In this document: positions 38,583 to 48,060 of the stretch, one piece after another
How the letters are laid out: the number at the start of each line of letters is the position of its first letter
How positions within the stretch are numbered: the first letter of the stretch is position 1
Origin: Acinetobacter kyonggiensis
Lineage (GTDB): Bacteria; Pseudomonadota; Gammaproteobacteria; Pseudomonadales; Moraxellaceae
Reading direction: 5' to 3'
DNA length: 49,754 nt
Assembly (NCBI RefSeq): GCF_900107285.1
Contig: NZ_FNPK01000021.1
Coordinates: forward strand, 1 to 49,754
Notes under the pieces: generated by a model
Told to the model about the DNA's origin: nothing
The model's input: the letters and a program-made list of their open reading frames with translations, nothing else
Database searches by the model: none
Position numbers and translations under genes: made by a program

Positions 38583-39593
38583 ATGAAAAAAACGATTCTC
38601 GCATTAGCTGCATTTTCTGCTGTAGGTTTAGCGACGACAGCTCAGGCAGCTAAAGTGGATGTATGTGTATTTGACTTACTGGGTAAATCTGGTGAATCTT
38701 ATCAAATGGCTCAGGAATGGGCGCTTGCTGCCAAAGGATGGGGAGCAGAAATTAATTTAATTCCACGCCAAGATGAAGCTGTTGCTGATAATGACTTTAA
38801 AGCAGGTAAATGTGATGGCGTTTTTATGACGGCGATGCGCGCACGTCAATACAATAAATTTGTGGGTTCTATTGATGCTTTAGGTGGTGCACCAAGCAAC
38901 ACGATTGCACAACGTGCGATTACTTTTGCACTTGATCAACGTAATGCGCCGAAAATGGTCAGTAATTTAGGCGGTAAAAAGTATGAAGTTGCTGGTATTG
39001 CGCCTTTAGGCTCGGCTTTTATTTTTGTACGTGATAAAAAGATTGATTCGATTGAAAAAGCAGCGGGTAAAAAATTTGCTGTATTAGGTTATGACGATGC
39101 ACAAAAAATTATGGTGCAACGTGTTGGTGCACAAGCGGTTATTTCTGACGTTTCTAACTTTGTAGCCAAGTTCAACAATGGTCAGGTGGATATGGTGGGA
39201 GCACCTGCTTATGCGTATAAACCTTTAGAAATTTATAAAGGTTTAGGCTCAAATGGTGCGATGTTTAATTTCCCTGTATTACAAGTCACAGCTGATTTTA
39301 TTATCCGTCCAGATCAATTCCCAGCAGGCTTTGGACAAAAATCGCGTGATTGGTTCGTGAAAAATTTACCGAAAAGTTTTGCCATGATTAACCGTCTTGA
39401 GACCAGTATTCCTGCCAAGTTTAAAATGAACTTAACCGCTGAAGATAAAACCAAATATCAAAAACTCCTTCGTGAAGGTCGTATGGATATGACCAAACGT
39501 GGAATTTATGATGTTGGCATGATGAGCGTATTGAAAAAAGCACGTTGCTCTGTCGATAAAGCCAATTTTGAATGTTCACTTGGTGGTGAATAG
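38583..39593 (+). CDS. AdeT-like putative solute-binding protein, copy 2
   Basis: 336 aa from the ATG at 38583; signal peptide MKKTILALAAFSAVGLATTAQA with cleavage before AKVDVCVFDLLGK. The most regular of the three: clean signal peptide, the four conserved Cys, and the shared blocks YNKFVGSIDALGG, EKAAGKKFAVLGYDDAQK, FNNGQVDMVGAPAYAYKPLE, FNFPVLQVTAD and KSRDWFVKNLP. Closely similar to copy 1 along its whole length. Followed by its own terminator, so copy 3 is probably transcribed separately. Confidence 0.87.
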   Translation: MKKTILALAAFSAVGLATTAQAAKVDVCVFDLLGKSGESYQMAQEWALAAKGWGAEINLIPRQDEAVADNDFKAGKCDGVFMTAMRARQYNKFVGSIDALGGAPSNTIAQRAITFALDQRNAPKMVSNLGGKKYEVAGIAPLGSAFIFVRDKKIDSIEKAAGKKFAVLGYDDAQKIMVQRVGAQAVISDVSNFVAKFNNGQVDMVGAPAYAYKPLEIYKGLGSNGAMFNFPVLQVTADFIIRPDQFPAGFGQKSRDWFVKNLPKSFAMINRLETSIPAKFKMNLTAEDKTKYQKLLREGRMDMTKRGIYDVGMMSVLKKARCSVDKANFECSLGGE

Positions 39594-39610
39594 TATTGAT
39601 TTTTAAAAAT

Positions 39611-39638
39611 AAAGCCTAGATTAAATCTAGGCTTTTTT
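39611..39638. terminator. terminator after AdeT-like copy 2
   Basis: AAAGCCTAGAT (39611-39621) pairs with ATCTAGGCTTT (39625-39635), followed by T residues. Confidence 0.88.
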
Positions 39639-39805
39639 GTCGAATTAAATCTGTTATTTTTGCCATTGTTGTCAGCTCAAAAAAGCGTAGTCTTAAAAAT
39701 GAAATCAAGGATTACGCTTGTGATTCACGATCAATAGATAAATAAAAACTCAAAAAGCTTCAATCTCAGATTGAATGAAAACAAAGAAACAAGGAAGAAA
39801 AAATC

Positions 39806-40819
39806 ATGATGCCATGGTCTAAAACACTGCTGCTGGGTATGAGTTTGTGTGTCGTAACAGGTGTTGCTCAAGCAAAACAAGTAATGTGTGTATTTGATTT
39901 AGTCGGTAAAAGTGGCGATGTTTTTACCCTGATGAAAGATTATCAACTTGCAGCCAAAAATTGGGGTGCAGATATTGAATTACGTGTGGGTCAAAACGAA
40001 GCGGTCATTGCTGAAGATTTTAAAGCGGGTAAATGTGATGCAATTAGTGTCACAGGAATGCGCGGTCGTCAGTTCAATGATTTTACTGGCTCTTTAGATG
40101 CGATTGGCGCGATTCCCGATTTAAAACTTGCGGTTAAGGTGATGCAAGGCCTAGCCAGTCCAACTTTTGCTAAACATATGGTACACGGCAAATATGAAGT
40201 GGTGGGGGTGATACCCGTCGGTGATGCTTATCTAATGGTCAATGACCGAAATATCAATACTGTGGCGAAAGCAGCAGGCAAAAAAATTGCAGTCTTAGAT
40301 TATGATGAAGCACAAAAAATTATGGTTCAGCAAATTGGTGCACAGGCAGTCAGTGCGGATGTCACCAACTTTGGTGCCAAATTTAACAATGGTCAGGTCG
40401 ATATTATTGGCGCACCTGCCGCTGTATTTAAACCTTTAGAGTTACATAAAGGATTAGGCAGTAAAGGCGCTATTGTGAATTATCCAATTTTACAAGTCAC
40501 AGGTAACCTCATTATTCGTCCAGATAAATTTCCTGCTGGTTATGGGCAAAAATCACGTGAATGGGTGAAAAGTCAGTTGCCTCGTGCTTTTGGTATTTTA
40601 GGTAAAATGAAATCAGATATTCCACAAAAATATTGGATGCAAGTTCCTAGCGCAGATAAACCGGGTTATCAAAAATTGATGCGCGAATCACGTGTCGATT
40701 TAACCAAACGTGGCATTTATGATAAACGGATGATGAAATTATTATGGCAATTTCGTTGTAAGGAAGACCCAAAAAATTTCGAATGTAGTCTTCAAGATGA
40801 GAACTACAAACAATCTTGA
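39806..40819 (+). CDS. AdeT-like putative solute-binding protein, copy 3
   Basis: 337 aa, signal peptide ending near VTGVAQA-K, then CVFDLVGKSGDVFTLMKDYQLAAKNWGAD. It keeps the four Cys and most framework blocks but is the most divergent: EEWALAA becomes KDYQLAA, TMRAR becomes GMRGR, and the segment after DAIGAIPD differs. That suggests a different ligand from copies 1 and 2. The C-terminus extends past the usual SLGGE (SLQDENYKQS). Separated from copy 2 by a terminator and 170 bp. Confidence 0.85.
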   Translation: MMPWSKTLLLGMSLCVVTGVAQAKQVMCVFDLVGKSGDVFTLMKDYQLAAKNWGADIELRVGQNEAVIAEDFKAGKCDAISVTGMRGRQFNDFTGSLDAIGAIPDLKLAVKVMQGLASPTFAKHMVHGKYEVVGVIPVGDAYLMVNDRNINTVAKAAGKKIAVLDYDEAQKIMVQQIGAQAVSADVTNFGAKFNNGQVDIIGAPAAVFKPLELHKGLGSKGAIVNYPILQVTGNLIIRPDKFPAGYGQKSREWVKSQLPRAFGILGKMKSDIPQKYWMQVPSADKPGYQKLMRESRVDLTKRGIYDKRMMKLLWQFRCKEDPKNFECSLQDENYKQS

Positions 40820-40936
40820 TAAAAATACTCAGATTTAACTTTAAATCTTCAAAGACTGACCATATATTGGGTATGATATACTTGAATTATGGTCTTTATC
40901 TTTTAAAGACATCTGAATTGAACAGAGGAATCCAAC

Positions 40937-41272
40937 ATGAATGCCCAAACTTTGGTGCTGACCGACAATGCTGCGAATAAAGTACGCCAATTGCGTGATA
41001 GTGAAGGCAACCAAGAATTAATGTTACGCGTTTATGTTACAGGTGGCGGTTGTTCAGGTTTTTCTTACGGTTTTAACTTCGCTGAAAGCATGAATGAAGA
41101 TGATGCTGAATTTATCAATGGCGATGTAAAAATGCTGGTGGATTCTTTAAGCTATCAATATCTTGTAGGCTCAGCAGTCGACTATATTGAAGGCTTGGAA
41201 GGTTCACGTTTTGTTGTACAAAATCCAAATGCAACAACAACCTGTGGTTGTGGTTCATCTTTCTCGATTTAA
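40937..41272 (+). CDS. erpA: iron-sulfur cluster insertion protein
   Basis: A-type Fe-S carrier delivering clusters to apo-enzymes such as IspG and IspH. The three ligand Cys are in [11 protein letters not shown] and CGCGSSF near the C-terminus. 111 aa. ErpA rather than IscA is favoured by the overall sequence and by its position outside an isc operon. AGAGGA precedes the start. Confidence 0.92.
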   Translation: MNAQTLVLTDNAANKVRQLRDSEGNQELMLRVYVTGGGCSGFSYGFNFAESMNEDDAEFINGDVKMLVDSLSYQYLVGSAVDYIEGLEGSRFVVQNPNATTTCGCGSSFSI

Positions 41273-41284
41273 TAAAAAGTTTGA

Positions 41285-41312
41285 AAAAAGCCCTCATTTT
41301 TGAGGGCTTTTT
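41285..41312. terminator. erpA terminator
   Basis: AAAAAGCCCTCA (41285-41296) pairs with TGAGGGCTTTTT (41301-41312), loop TTTT. Serves convergent genes on both sides. Confidence 0.92.
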
Positions 41313-41351
41313 ATTGAAAATAGCATGTATGATGGCGTTAAGAATAAATCA

Positions 41352-41759
41352 TTAGGCTTCTAATTTAGCAGCTTCTAAAATATCAAAAACAACGGTTGTC
41401 ACGTCTTGGCTTAAATCACGATTGTTGAAAATTTCATGTGCTGAAATGGTGACATCTGTATCACTTGGCAGTAAGCGTTGTTCTTCTTCAATCAAATGTT
41501 GAATGGGCAATAAGGTGTGTTTGATTTCCAAATGAAGAATATCGCTGAATTCAAGGTTTTCATCTTCTAATTCAATCAATTGTTCATTCAAAAAGGGTAA
41601 TAAAATTGAATGGAGGTAAGGTTGAATCTCAAGAATATCAAAGATTTCGATCTCACGTGTTTGCTCAATCGTACTAATGTGATCATTCATTTCAATCAGA
41701 ATATGGTAGTAACTCACACGCGTCTCCAGAGATTTTATCTTGTTATTTCTGTACATCAC
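41352..41759 (-). CDS. hypothetical acidic protein
   Basis: Up to 135 aa; a GTG start 14 codons in (VSYYHILIEMNDHIS) is equally likely. Strongly acidic and Leu/Ile-rich, mostly helical in appearance (EIEIFDILEIQPYLHSILLPFLNEQLIELEDENLEF is typical of its composition). No signal peptide, no motif I recognise. It lies between erpA and the matrixin gene, on the matrixin strand but 90 bp away. Confidence 0.6.
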   Translation of the reverse strand: MMYRNNKIKSLETRVSYYHILIEMNDHISTIEQTREIEIFDILEIQPYLHSILLPFLNEQLIELEDENLEFSDILHLEIKHTLLPIQHLIEEEQRLLPSDTDVTISAHEIFNNRDLSQDVTTVVFDILEAAKLEA

Positions 41760-41849
41760 AATAACATGAAATGCGTGCTATTTCCGTTCTATTATTATGC
41801 ATATACTTATAAAAAGTAAGGGATTTTTACATTGTATCTCAGTTGCTGC

Positions 41850-42761
41850 TTAACGGGTATCTAACAAAGCTAAATCGGCAGGGGTCAGGCTGAAATTTTG
41901 CATATTTTGATCCTTCATCATTGGATACATCAGCGCAACGGGGTCTTGATTATGTTTTAAACCCAGCGCATGTCCAAATTCGTGTGCGAGGGTAAGACGT
42001 AAATCATCTTTGGATGAAAACTCATAAATATTAATCTGTTTGCCATTAAACAGTCCTTTATCAAATAACCGAGCTTGAAAGCGTTGATTAAATTGATCAA
42101 TAGATTGATTTAATTGGTTGTTAATTTGATTGAGTTCGCTCACCTGATCATTTAAGTGTTGAATTTTTTGGTTGTACAGATTGATTTCTTGTTCTAGCGC
42201 AAAGATTTGTTGTTGGAGTTGATGACGTTGTTGTATAAACAGATCACGCTGTGAGGGATGGATACTCCCATTTTGATTCATCATGGCAATTTGCTGATTA
42301 TATTGGTGTAATTGAGCATCTAGTTGTATTTTTTTAGTGTCGAGTAGGATATTAGCGCGATCAATTTCATCTTTAAGTTGCTTAAGGTTTTGATTTTTAT
42401 TTGACCAAATTTGCTGATTTTGTTCAATATTACCTAGTTGTTGACGGCGTTGATTCGATTCATCTTGGCGCTCATCGTAGATTAAATGAATCGTAAGTTT
42501 GGCATTCGGGTCATAAATAAAATAATCATTGCCTGTCCCTATTTTCCAAATATCGGTGGCTTGTTGACTCAGTTGTATGACCTCGTCTTTGCTTAAACCA
42601 AAACGTGGGTCAACTTCGGCAATACGATAACGCAGACGCGTATCGAAAGGATGCTTAAGTCGATCAGATACTGCGTTATAGCGAAGTTGATGGTGCTGAT
42701 GTGTTTGATAGGTTATCAACAACAACCAAATAACGGCAAGAATCAGGCTGAGCATACGCAT
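41850..42761 (-). CDS. membrane-anchored matrixin-type zinc metalloprotease
   Basis: 303 aa. A single N-terminal hydrophobic segment (LSLILAVIWLLLITY) should anchor it in the inner membrane facing the periplasm. Residues 40-100 look like the first half of a matrixin fold. A long Gln/Asn-rich coiled coil (about 105-225) follows. The zinc site HEFGHALGLKH (H260, E261, H264, H270) and a Met-turn ALMYP (M278) are intact, as in M10 proteases. The coiled coil appears to be inserted in the catalytic domain. Substrate unknown. Confidence 0.8.
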   Translation of the reverse strand: MRMLSLILAVIWLLLITYQTHQHHQLRYNAVSDRLKHPFDTRLRYRIAEVDPRFGLSKDEVIQLSQQATDIWKIGTGNDYFIYDPNAKLTIHLIYDERQDESNQRRQQLGNIEQNQQIWSNKNQNLKQLKDEIDRANILLDTKKIQLDAQLHQYNQQIAMMNQNGSIHPSQRDLFIQQRHQLQQQIFALEQEINLYNQKIQHLNDQVSELNQINNQLNQSIDQFNQRFQARLFDKGLFNGKQINIYEFSSKDDLRLTLAHEFGHALGLKHNQDPVALMYPMMKDQNMQNFSLTPADLALLDTR

Positions 42762-42953
42762 AAAATTGATTAATCTAGATCACTGGATTTGAGAGTAATA
42801 GAGAGATGGATTGGGTCAATAAGCGTACGAGCTAATTTCTCTGAAAGTAGCAATATTTTGATTAAAGTATTCATTTTACCCATTCTTGAAGATATTTTAT
42901 TTTGTTGATGACTTTAGCAAAAAGCATGATTGAATACATTAAAAATGAACATA

Positions 42954-42980
42954 AAAAAACCGCGCTTACGCGCGGTTTTT
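42954..42980. terminator. dnaK terminator
   Basis: AAAAAACCGCG and CGCGGTTTTTT form a GC-rich stem around a short CTTA loop, just past the dnaK stop. Confidence 0.9.
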
Positions 42981-43003
42981 TATAACTTAATTAAAGTGAC
43001 AAA

Positions 43004-44950
43004 TTATTTTTTGTCATCTTTAACTTCAGTGAACTCGGCATCTACAACGCCGTCATCCGCTTTTTGTTGTTGACCCGCATCACCACCTTGGAATGCATTT
43101 GGATCAAAACCTTCAGCACCGCCTTGAGCACCTTGCGCTGCTTCATAAGCACGTTGGCTAATTGGCATGATGATGTTTTGTAAAGCTTCAGTTTTCGCTT
43201 TGATTTCTTCTACATCATTTTCTTTAGTAGACGCTTCAAGCTCAGCAACCGCAGTTTCAATCGCTGTTTTTTCGTCAGCAGTCACTTGCTCACCAAGATC
43301 TTTCACTGCTTTTTGAGAAGAAGACACTAATGCATCAGCTTCGTTACGTGCTTTCGCGAGTTCTTCGAACTTACGATCTTCTTCAGCATTCATTTCAGCA
43401 TCTTTAATCATCGCTTCAATTTCAGCATCGCTCAAACCTGAGTTTGCTTTAATCTGGATCGATTGCTCTTTACCCGTGCTCTTGTCTTTTGCAGATACTT
43501 TCAAGATACCATCGGCGTTGATGTCGAAAGATACTTCAATTTGTGGCACACCACGTGGCGCAGGTGGAATGTCGCCTAATTGGAAGTTACCCAACAATTT
43601 GTTTTGCTGTGCCATTTTACGTTCGCCTTGGAACACAGAAATGTCTACAGCAGGTTGGTTGTCAGCAGCAGTTGAGAACACTTGAGATTTCTTCGCAGGA
43701 ATCGTGGTGTTTTTCTCAATAATTGCAGTTAACACACCGCCCATGGTTTCAATACCCAGTGTAAGTGGTGTTACGTCAAGTAAGAGTACGTCAGTTTTGT
43801 CACCAGACAATACTGCACCTTGAATTGCAGCACCCATGGCTACAGCTTCGTCAGGGTTCACGTCTTTACGTGGCTCTTTACCGAAGAACTCTTGTACTTT
43901 CTGTTGAACCATTGGCATACGTGATTGACCACCGACCAAGATTACGTCAGAGATGTCGCTTGTTGAAAGACCAGCATCTTTAAGCGCAATACGACAAGGT
44001 TCAATGGTACGAGCAACAAGATCAGCCACTAAGCCTTCAAGTTTTGCACGTGTTACGTTGATCACTAAATGTTTAGGACCAGTCGCATCAGCCGTGATGT
44101 ACGGAAGGTTAATTTCTGTTGCATTTGACGAAGAAAGCTCGATTTTTGCTTTTTCAGCTGCTTCTTTCAAACGTTGTAACGCAAGTGGATCTTGTTTTAA
44201 GTTGAAGCTTTGTTCTTTCTTGAACTCTTCAACTAAGTATTCGATTAATGCATTATCAAAGTCTTCACCACCAAGGAATGTATCACCATTGGTCGACAAT
44301 ACTTCAATTTGTTGGTCGCCATCTAAGTCAGCGATTTCAATGATTGATACGTCAAAAGTACCACCACCTAAGTCGTAAACTGCGATTTTACGGTCGCCTT
44401 CTTTTTTGTCCATACCGAACGCAAGTGCAGCAGCCGTTGGTTCGTTGATGATACGTTTAACTTCTAAACCTGCGATTTTACCCGCATCTTTAGTCGCTTG
44501 ACGCTGCGCATCATTGAAGTAAGCAGGAACAGTAATCACGGCTTCAGTAACGGTTTCACCTAAATAGTCTTCAGCAGTTTTTTTCATCTTTTTCAAGATT
44601 TCAGCTGAAACTTGTTGTGGTGCGAGTTTTTTATCGTTCACATCAACCCAAGCATCACCATTGTCTGCTTGGATGATTTTGTAAGGTACAAGACCAATGT
44701 CTTTTTGTACTGCTTGGTCTTGGTACTTACGACCGATCAAACGCTTGATGGCATACAAGGTATTTTTTGGATTCGTCACTGCTTGACGTTTCGCAGATTG
44801 ACCAATCAGAATTTCACCATCTTTGTATGCAACAATTGATGGGGTAGTACGCGTACCTTCTGCATTTTCGATTACTTTAACTTTGTCGCCTTCAAGTACA
44901 GCGACACAAGAGTTTGTTGTACCTAAATCGATACCAATGATTTTAGCCAT
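43004..44950 (-). CDS. dnaK: Hsp70 chaperone
   Basis: ATP-driven chaperone. Nucleotide-binding domain with the phosphate-1 motif [15 protein letters not shown], phosphate-2 [12 protein letters not shown] and adenosine motif [14 protein letters not shown]; linker [16 protein letters not shown]; substrate domain and a C-terminal lid ending in the EEVD-like [10 protein letters not shown]. 648 aa from the ATG at 44950; the frame extends 25 codons upstream but lacks family similarity. grpE lies upstream on the same strand; dnaJ is not in the window. Confidence 0.98.
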   Translation of the reverse strand: MAKIIGIDLGTTNSCVAVLEGDKVKVIENAEGTRTTPSIVAYKDGEILIGQSAKRQAVTNPKNTLYAIKRLIGRKYQDQAVQKDIGLVPYKIIQADNGDAWVDVNDKKLAPQQVSAEILKKMKKTAEDYLGETVTEAVITVPAYFNDAQRQATKDAGKIAGLEVKRIINEPTAAALAFGMDKKEGDRKIAVYDLGGGTFDVSIIEIADLDGDQQIEVLSTNGDTFLGGEDFDNALIEYLVEEFKKEQSFNLKQDPLALQRLKEAAEKAKIELSSSNATEINLPYITADATGPKHLVINVTRAKLEGLVADLVARTIEPCRIALKDAGLSTSDISDVILVGGQSRMPMVQQKVQEFFGKEPRKDVNPDEAVAMGAAIQGAVLSGDKTDVLLLDVTPLTLGIETMGGVLTAIIEKNTTIPAKKSQVFSTAADNQPAVDISVFQGERKMAQQNKLLGNFQLGDIPPAPRGVPQIEVSFDINADGILKVSAKDKSTGKEQSIQIKANSGLSDAEIEAMIKDAEMNAEEDRKFEELAKARNEADALVSSSQKAVKDLGEQVTADEKTAIETAVAELEASTKENDVEEIKAKTEALQNIIMPISQRAYEAAQGAQGGAEGFDPNAFQGGDAGQQQKADDGVVDAEFTEVKDDKK

Positions 44951-44998
44951 TTGGATGTTTCCTCTAAATTTTTTACAATGTTTTTTGCTTGTTATCCG

Positions 44999-45026
44999 AT
45001 ATGAGAGCCATTCAAATTTTTTCAAG
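44999..45026 (-). promoter_or_regulatory. heat-shock (sigma32-like) promoter of dnaK
   Basis: On the minus strand CTTGAAA (45026-45020) is followed after about 14 bp by CTCATAT (45005-44999), near the sigma32 consensus CTTGAAA/CCCCATNT. Confidence 0.55.
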
Positions 45027-45070
45027 TTCTTTAAACGAAAAAAATAGAAAAACTCTCGAATTTCTTTACT

Positions 45071-45619
45071 TTATTGACCCACTAAGACCATTGCAGGACG
45101 AAGTAAACGGTTTGATAAGGTATAACCCTTTTGTAATACAGTACCGATTTCACCTGCTTTAGCATCGGGTGCGATACCCACTGCTTGGTGTAAATCTGCA
45201 TTAAAACCGTTATGCATATCCACTTCTACTACACCGAATTTTTCCAGTGTATGTAGCAGGGATTTCAACGTAAGTTGCACACCTTCAAGTAATGCTGATT
45301 CCGTGTCACCTGCAGCTTGAATTGCGCGTTCTAAATTATCAACCGAGTCGAGTAGTTCTTTCGCGAACTTCTCAATCACAGTTTCTTTGTGCTTTTCAGC
45401 ATCACGTTGAATACGTTCCACACTTTTTTGCGCTTCGTATACAGCATTGGCTGTACGTGCTTTTTCAAGTTTTAAACTTTCTTCCAAGTTTTTAATTTGT
45501 GTTTGTAAATCTTCAACTGAAACGGCAATTTGCTCTGTTTCAGCTTGAGTTTGTGCTGTTTGTTGATCAGCTTGCTCTTGCCCAAGATCTTGAGCTTGTT
45601 CGTTTTGCTCAGTTGCCAT
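45071..45619 (-). CDS. grpE: DnaK nucleotide exchange factor
   Basis: 182 aa from ATG 45619 (MATEQNEQ), with GGAG eight bases upstream; the open frame reaches 50 codons further but lacks similarity. A Gln/Glu-rich disordered N-terminus, a long dimerising helix ([26 protein letters not shown] and on), and the C-terminal beta-domain with [26 protein letters not shown] sequence ending [20 protein letters not shown]. Releases ADP from DnaK. Pairs with dnaK directly downstream. Confidence 0.96.
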   Translation of the reverse strand: MATEQNEQAQDLGQEQADQQTAQTQAETEQIAVSVEDLQTQIKNLEESLKLEKARTANAVYEAQKSVERIQRDAEKHKETVIEKFAKELLDSVDNLERAIQAAGDTESALLEGVQLTLKSLLHTLEKFGVVEVDMHNGFNADLHQAVGIAPDAKAGEIGTVLQKGYTLSNRLLRPAMVLVGQ

Positions 45620-45732
45620 AGATTTACTCCGTTTAAATGGGTTCTTAAACATGCACAGTCCTTTTGGCTGCAGTGTTAACTGGGTTAATCCTGAACTGCC
45701 ATGAGTGATAAAATTCATGATTAATACAGAGG

Positions 45733-45757
45733 TCGGGGCAAGCGATAAAAATTCAAG
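45733..45757 (-). promoter_or_regulatory. heat-shock (sigma32-like) promoter of grpE
   Basis: Minus strand CTTGAA (45757-45752), 13-bp spacer, CCCCGA (45738-45733): a good match to the sigma32 consensus. It lies about 115 bp before the grpE start. Confidence 0.65.
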
Positions 45758-45884
45758 CGAGACAAGCAATTAAATCTGTTTAATTTGATGAAAAGCGTTA
45801 AAAAATACCGTTTTTCGAGCAATTGGGTAAAAATGATTGGATTATTGATGCTTAGCTTGATGTTATGGATAAAATAATAATCCG

Positions 45885-46025
45885 CTTGAAAAAGCCCAAG
45901 GACATCAGGTGCCGAGTGATCACCTTAAGGGCAACCCGAAAATGGCAGTACACGCCATACTTATTATAAGCAGAGACAATTTCTCCACTCTGGCAGACCC
46001 TGCTTAAATCTTGCAACAAATTCAA
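45885..46025 (-). ncRNA. candidate structured RNA upstream of grpE
   Basis: On the minus strand, between the lipoprotein gene and grpE, successive hairpins occur: AAGCAG/CTGCTT closing a 38-nt domain (about 45967-46004) that contains GAGA/TCTC, then ATGGC/GCCAT (about 45942-45958), then GCCC-GGTG/CACC-GGGC followed by five T (about 45890-45933), which looks like a terminator. The spacer of about 465 bp has no ORF. I do not recognise a known family; it does not show the sequence boxes I would expect for 6S, SRP or RNase P RNA. Confidence 0.4.
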
Positions 46026-46190
46026 AAATAAAAAGTCTTCACATTAAAAGATGCACTTCGAGTTCATCGCGGTAAATATTATGGTGGTTACTGTTAACAA
46101 AAATTTAATTCCGAAACAGAGTGCTGCATCATCTTGAACAGTAACAAGTTTAAAATTTTGTGATCGTGATTTGTGTTAATGAATAAAAAA

Positions 46191-46211
46191 ATGCCCAGTA
46201 AAAAAGGGCAT
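46191..46211 (-). terminator. terminator of the lipoprotein gene
   Basis: ATGCCC (46191-46196) with GGGCAT (46206-46211); the minus strand continues into a long T run. Confidence 0.7.
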
Positions 46212-46234
46212 TCAATGGCGTAGATAAAAAGATT

Positions 46235-46732
46235 TTAATCGTCGTGACGATGACGTTGCTGTTTATCATAATCTCGACGAGGTTCATCCCAACGGTTTTT
46301 TTGGGATTTATCTTGCGGTTGTATTTTTTGACGATTTTTCAGATCTGATTTTTCGCGCTGTTGCTCTATTCGTTGGCGTTCACGTTGCTTTGCATCCCAA
46401 CCCGATGAATTCGGTTGATTTTGTTCAGCGTACTTACCTTGTTCACGTTTTTTGCGATCCCAATCCGACTGTTTTTGACGATTTTGTTCCCATTGACGAC
46501 GTTCAAGTTCGCGCTTTTTACGTTCTAGTTCTAAACGGTTTTGTCGTTGTTGATATTCCCAATGTTGACGATTGCGCTCGCGATCATAGCGATAGTCATA
46601 ATCTCGATCATAATGACGGTCAGAGCGATTGTCATAACGTCCATCGTAATAACCGTCATTTTCAGGGAATGCTACGCAACCTACAGTTAAAAATGTGGTC
46701 GCTAAAGTCAGTATCATGAGTTTTTTAGCCAT
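46235..46732 (-). CDS. highly charged lipoprotein, low complexity
   Basis: 165 aa. N-terminal lipoprotein signal with lipobox LTVGC (Cys at about residue 19). The mature part is almost wholly Arg, Lys, Asp, Glu, Gln and Tyr: first a Tyr/Asp/Arg-rich segment (about 28-55), then Arg/Gln/Glu-rich helical repeats (WEYQQRQNRLELERKKREL and similar). Probably disordered or a long charged helix, attached to a membrane by its lipid. No known domain. It may bind peptidoglycan, LPS or other polyanions, but that is a guess. Confidence 0.7.
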   Translation of the reverse strand: MAKKLMILTLATTFLTVGCVAFPENDGYYDGRYDNRSDRHYDRDYDYRYDRERNRQHWEYQQRQNRLELERKKRELERRQWEQNRQKQSDWDRKKREQGKYAEQNQPNSSGWDAKQRERQRIEQQREKSDLKNRQKIQPQDKSQKNRWDEPRRDYDKQQRHRHDD

Positions 46733-46932
46733 AGCCTATATCCTTCTTTTTAAGGAGTAGCAAAAACACTCCGAAATATACGTGGAAATTGTCAATGACA
46801 AGGTATAAAAAGAAGATTAGCGTATGAATGTCTTTACTGTGTATATAGATGATTCGACTTCTATAAGATTATGGTCACTTATGAGCTGATCATGTAGAAA
46901 ATATGAAGAATATAAAAAAGGAAGGTGCATGA

Positions 46933-48003
46933 ATGGTTGCTTTTAATCAAACGCTACAGACGATGATCGAAAAAGGACAAGGCGTAGCAGCACGCACTTT
47001 AGATCGCTTGCCGAGCCTTGCTCAAGAATCCTTGGTTAAAGTTTTAGGCTATCCCTATCAGTATCCTGAGCTTGACCCATTAATCAAATGCATGATGGCT
47101 GTACAGTTAAAACAAGGCAATCGTGGTTTTATTGGTGCAGATGTGATCCGTGCCCGTAAAGCCTTTGACCTGCAAATGCAGTCGATTAAAAGCAAACCAA
47201 CCCCTGTGAAGCGAGTCGAAGATCTACGTTTGCCTTTACACAGCGGCACGATCTTCGCACGACATTATCATCCAGCCCCAAGTAAAAAACTGCCGATGAT
47301 TGTGTTTTATCATGGCGGTGGTTTTGTCGTGGGGGGGCTAGATAGTCATGATGAGGTGTGTCGTTTACTTGCTGTGTATGCGAAAGTGCAGGTTTTAAGT
47401 ATTGACTATCCATTAGCACCCGAAACCAGTCCAATAAAATTAATTCAAACCTGTGAAGATGCCTTGGCATGGGTCTATCAAAATAGAAAACAGTTTAAAA
47501 TTTTAAAAAATAGAATTTCAGTTGCTGGCGATAGCGCAGGGGGGAATATTAGTACGGTGGTTGCACAGCGTAGTGCCCATAAAGTCTATGCACCTCAAGC
47601 CCAATTGCTGCTCTATCCCGTTGTTGATTTTAAAAGTCGTCATCCATCGTTCTATGCCTATAAAGATGGTTTGCTTCTGACCGGAGAGGATATTGATTTT
47701 GTGACGCACTATTATGCAGAACAGCATCAAGTGGAATTGGATGATCCGATTATTTCTCCCACCTATGGTAAACACGATAAATTACCGCCTGCATACGTGA
47801 TTACAGCGGGTCATGATGTATTACATGATGAAGGTGAAATTTACGCCTATAAACTACGGCATCGTGGCGTGAAAGTACATTACCAAGAATATAATGATCA
47901 AGCGCATGGTTTTGTCAATCTCACCCCAATTTCTTCTCGCGCTAAAAAACACTTTATTGAAATTAGTAAGAACTATAGAAAGTTTTGGGATAAACACGCT
48001 TAA
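46933..48003 (+). CDS. alpha/beta hydrolase, hormone-sensitive-lipase family
   Basis: 356 aa, no signal peptide. The HSL-family oxyanion motif YHGGGFVVGG (about 126) and nucleophile elbow GDSAGG (about 200) are clear; the acidic residue in TAGHDVLHDEGE and the His in DQAHGFVNL complete the triad. Likely an esterase on short or medium acyl esters. AAGGAAGG lies upstream of the start. Monocistronic. Confidence 0.88.
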   Translation: MVAFNQTLQTMIEKGQGVAARTLDRLPSLAQESLVKVLGYPYQYPELDPLIKCMMAVQLKQGNRGFIGADVIRARKAFDLQMQSIKSKPTPVKRVEDLRLPLHSGTIFARHYHPAPSKKLPMIVFYHGGGFVVGGLDSHDEVCRLLAVYAKVQVLSIDYPLAPETSPIKLIQTCEDALAWVYQNRKQFKILKNRISVAGDSAGGNISTVVAQRSAHKVYAPQAQLLLYPVVDFKSRHPSFYAYKDGLLLTGEDIDFVTHYYAEQHQVELDDPIISPTYGKHDKLPPAYVITAGHDVLHDEGEIYAYKLRHRGVKVHYQEYNDQAHGFVNLTPISSRAKKHFIEISKNYRKFWDKHA

Positions 48004-48038
48004 GTTTTTTTCTCAATTGATGTCTCAATAGGACAAGG

Positions 48039-48054
48039 TGTTTCACGTGAAACA
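48039..48054. promoter_or_regulatory. perfect parS site
   Basis: TGTTTCACGTGAAACA, an exact match to the widely conserved parS consensus. It is the core of a 24-bp perfect palindrome (48035-48058) followed by T residues, which could also terminate the hydrolase gene, although a stem without loop bases would need to open at its centre. About 20 kb from oriC. Confidence 0.88.
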
Positions 48055-48060
48055 CCTTTT

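Noticed and set aside
42710..42722. TTATCAACA in the matrixin gene as a DnaA box
   Set aside because: It has one mismatch to TTATCCACA, is isolated and lies in coding sequence; such sites are common by chance.
45885..46025. Identification as 6S, SRP or tmRNA
   Set aside because: None of the sequence boxes I know for these RNAs could be found, so it is left unnamed.
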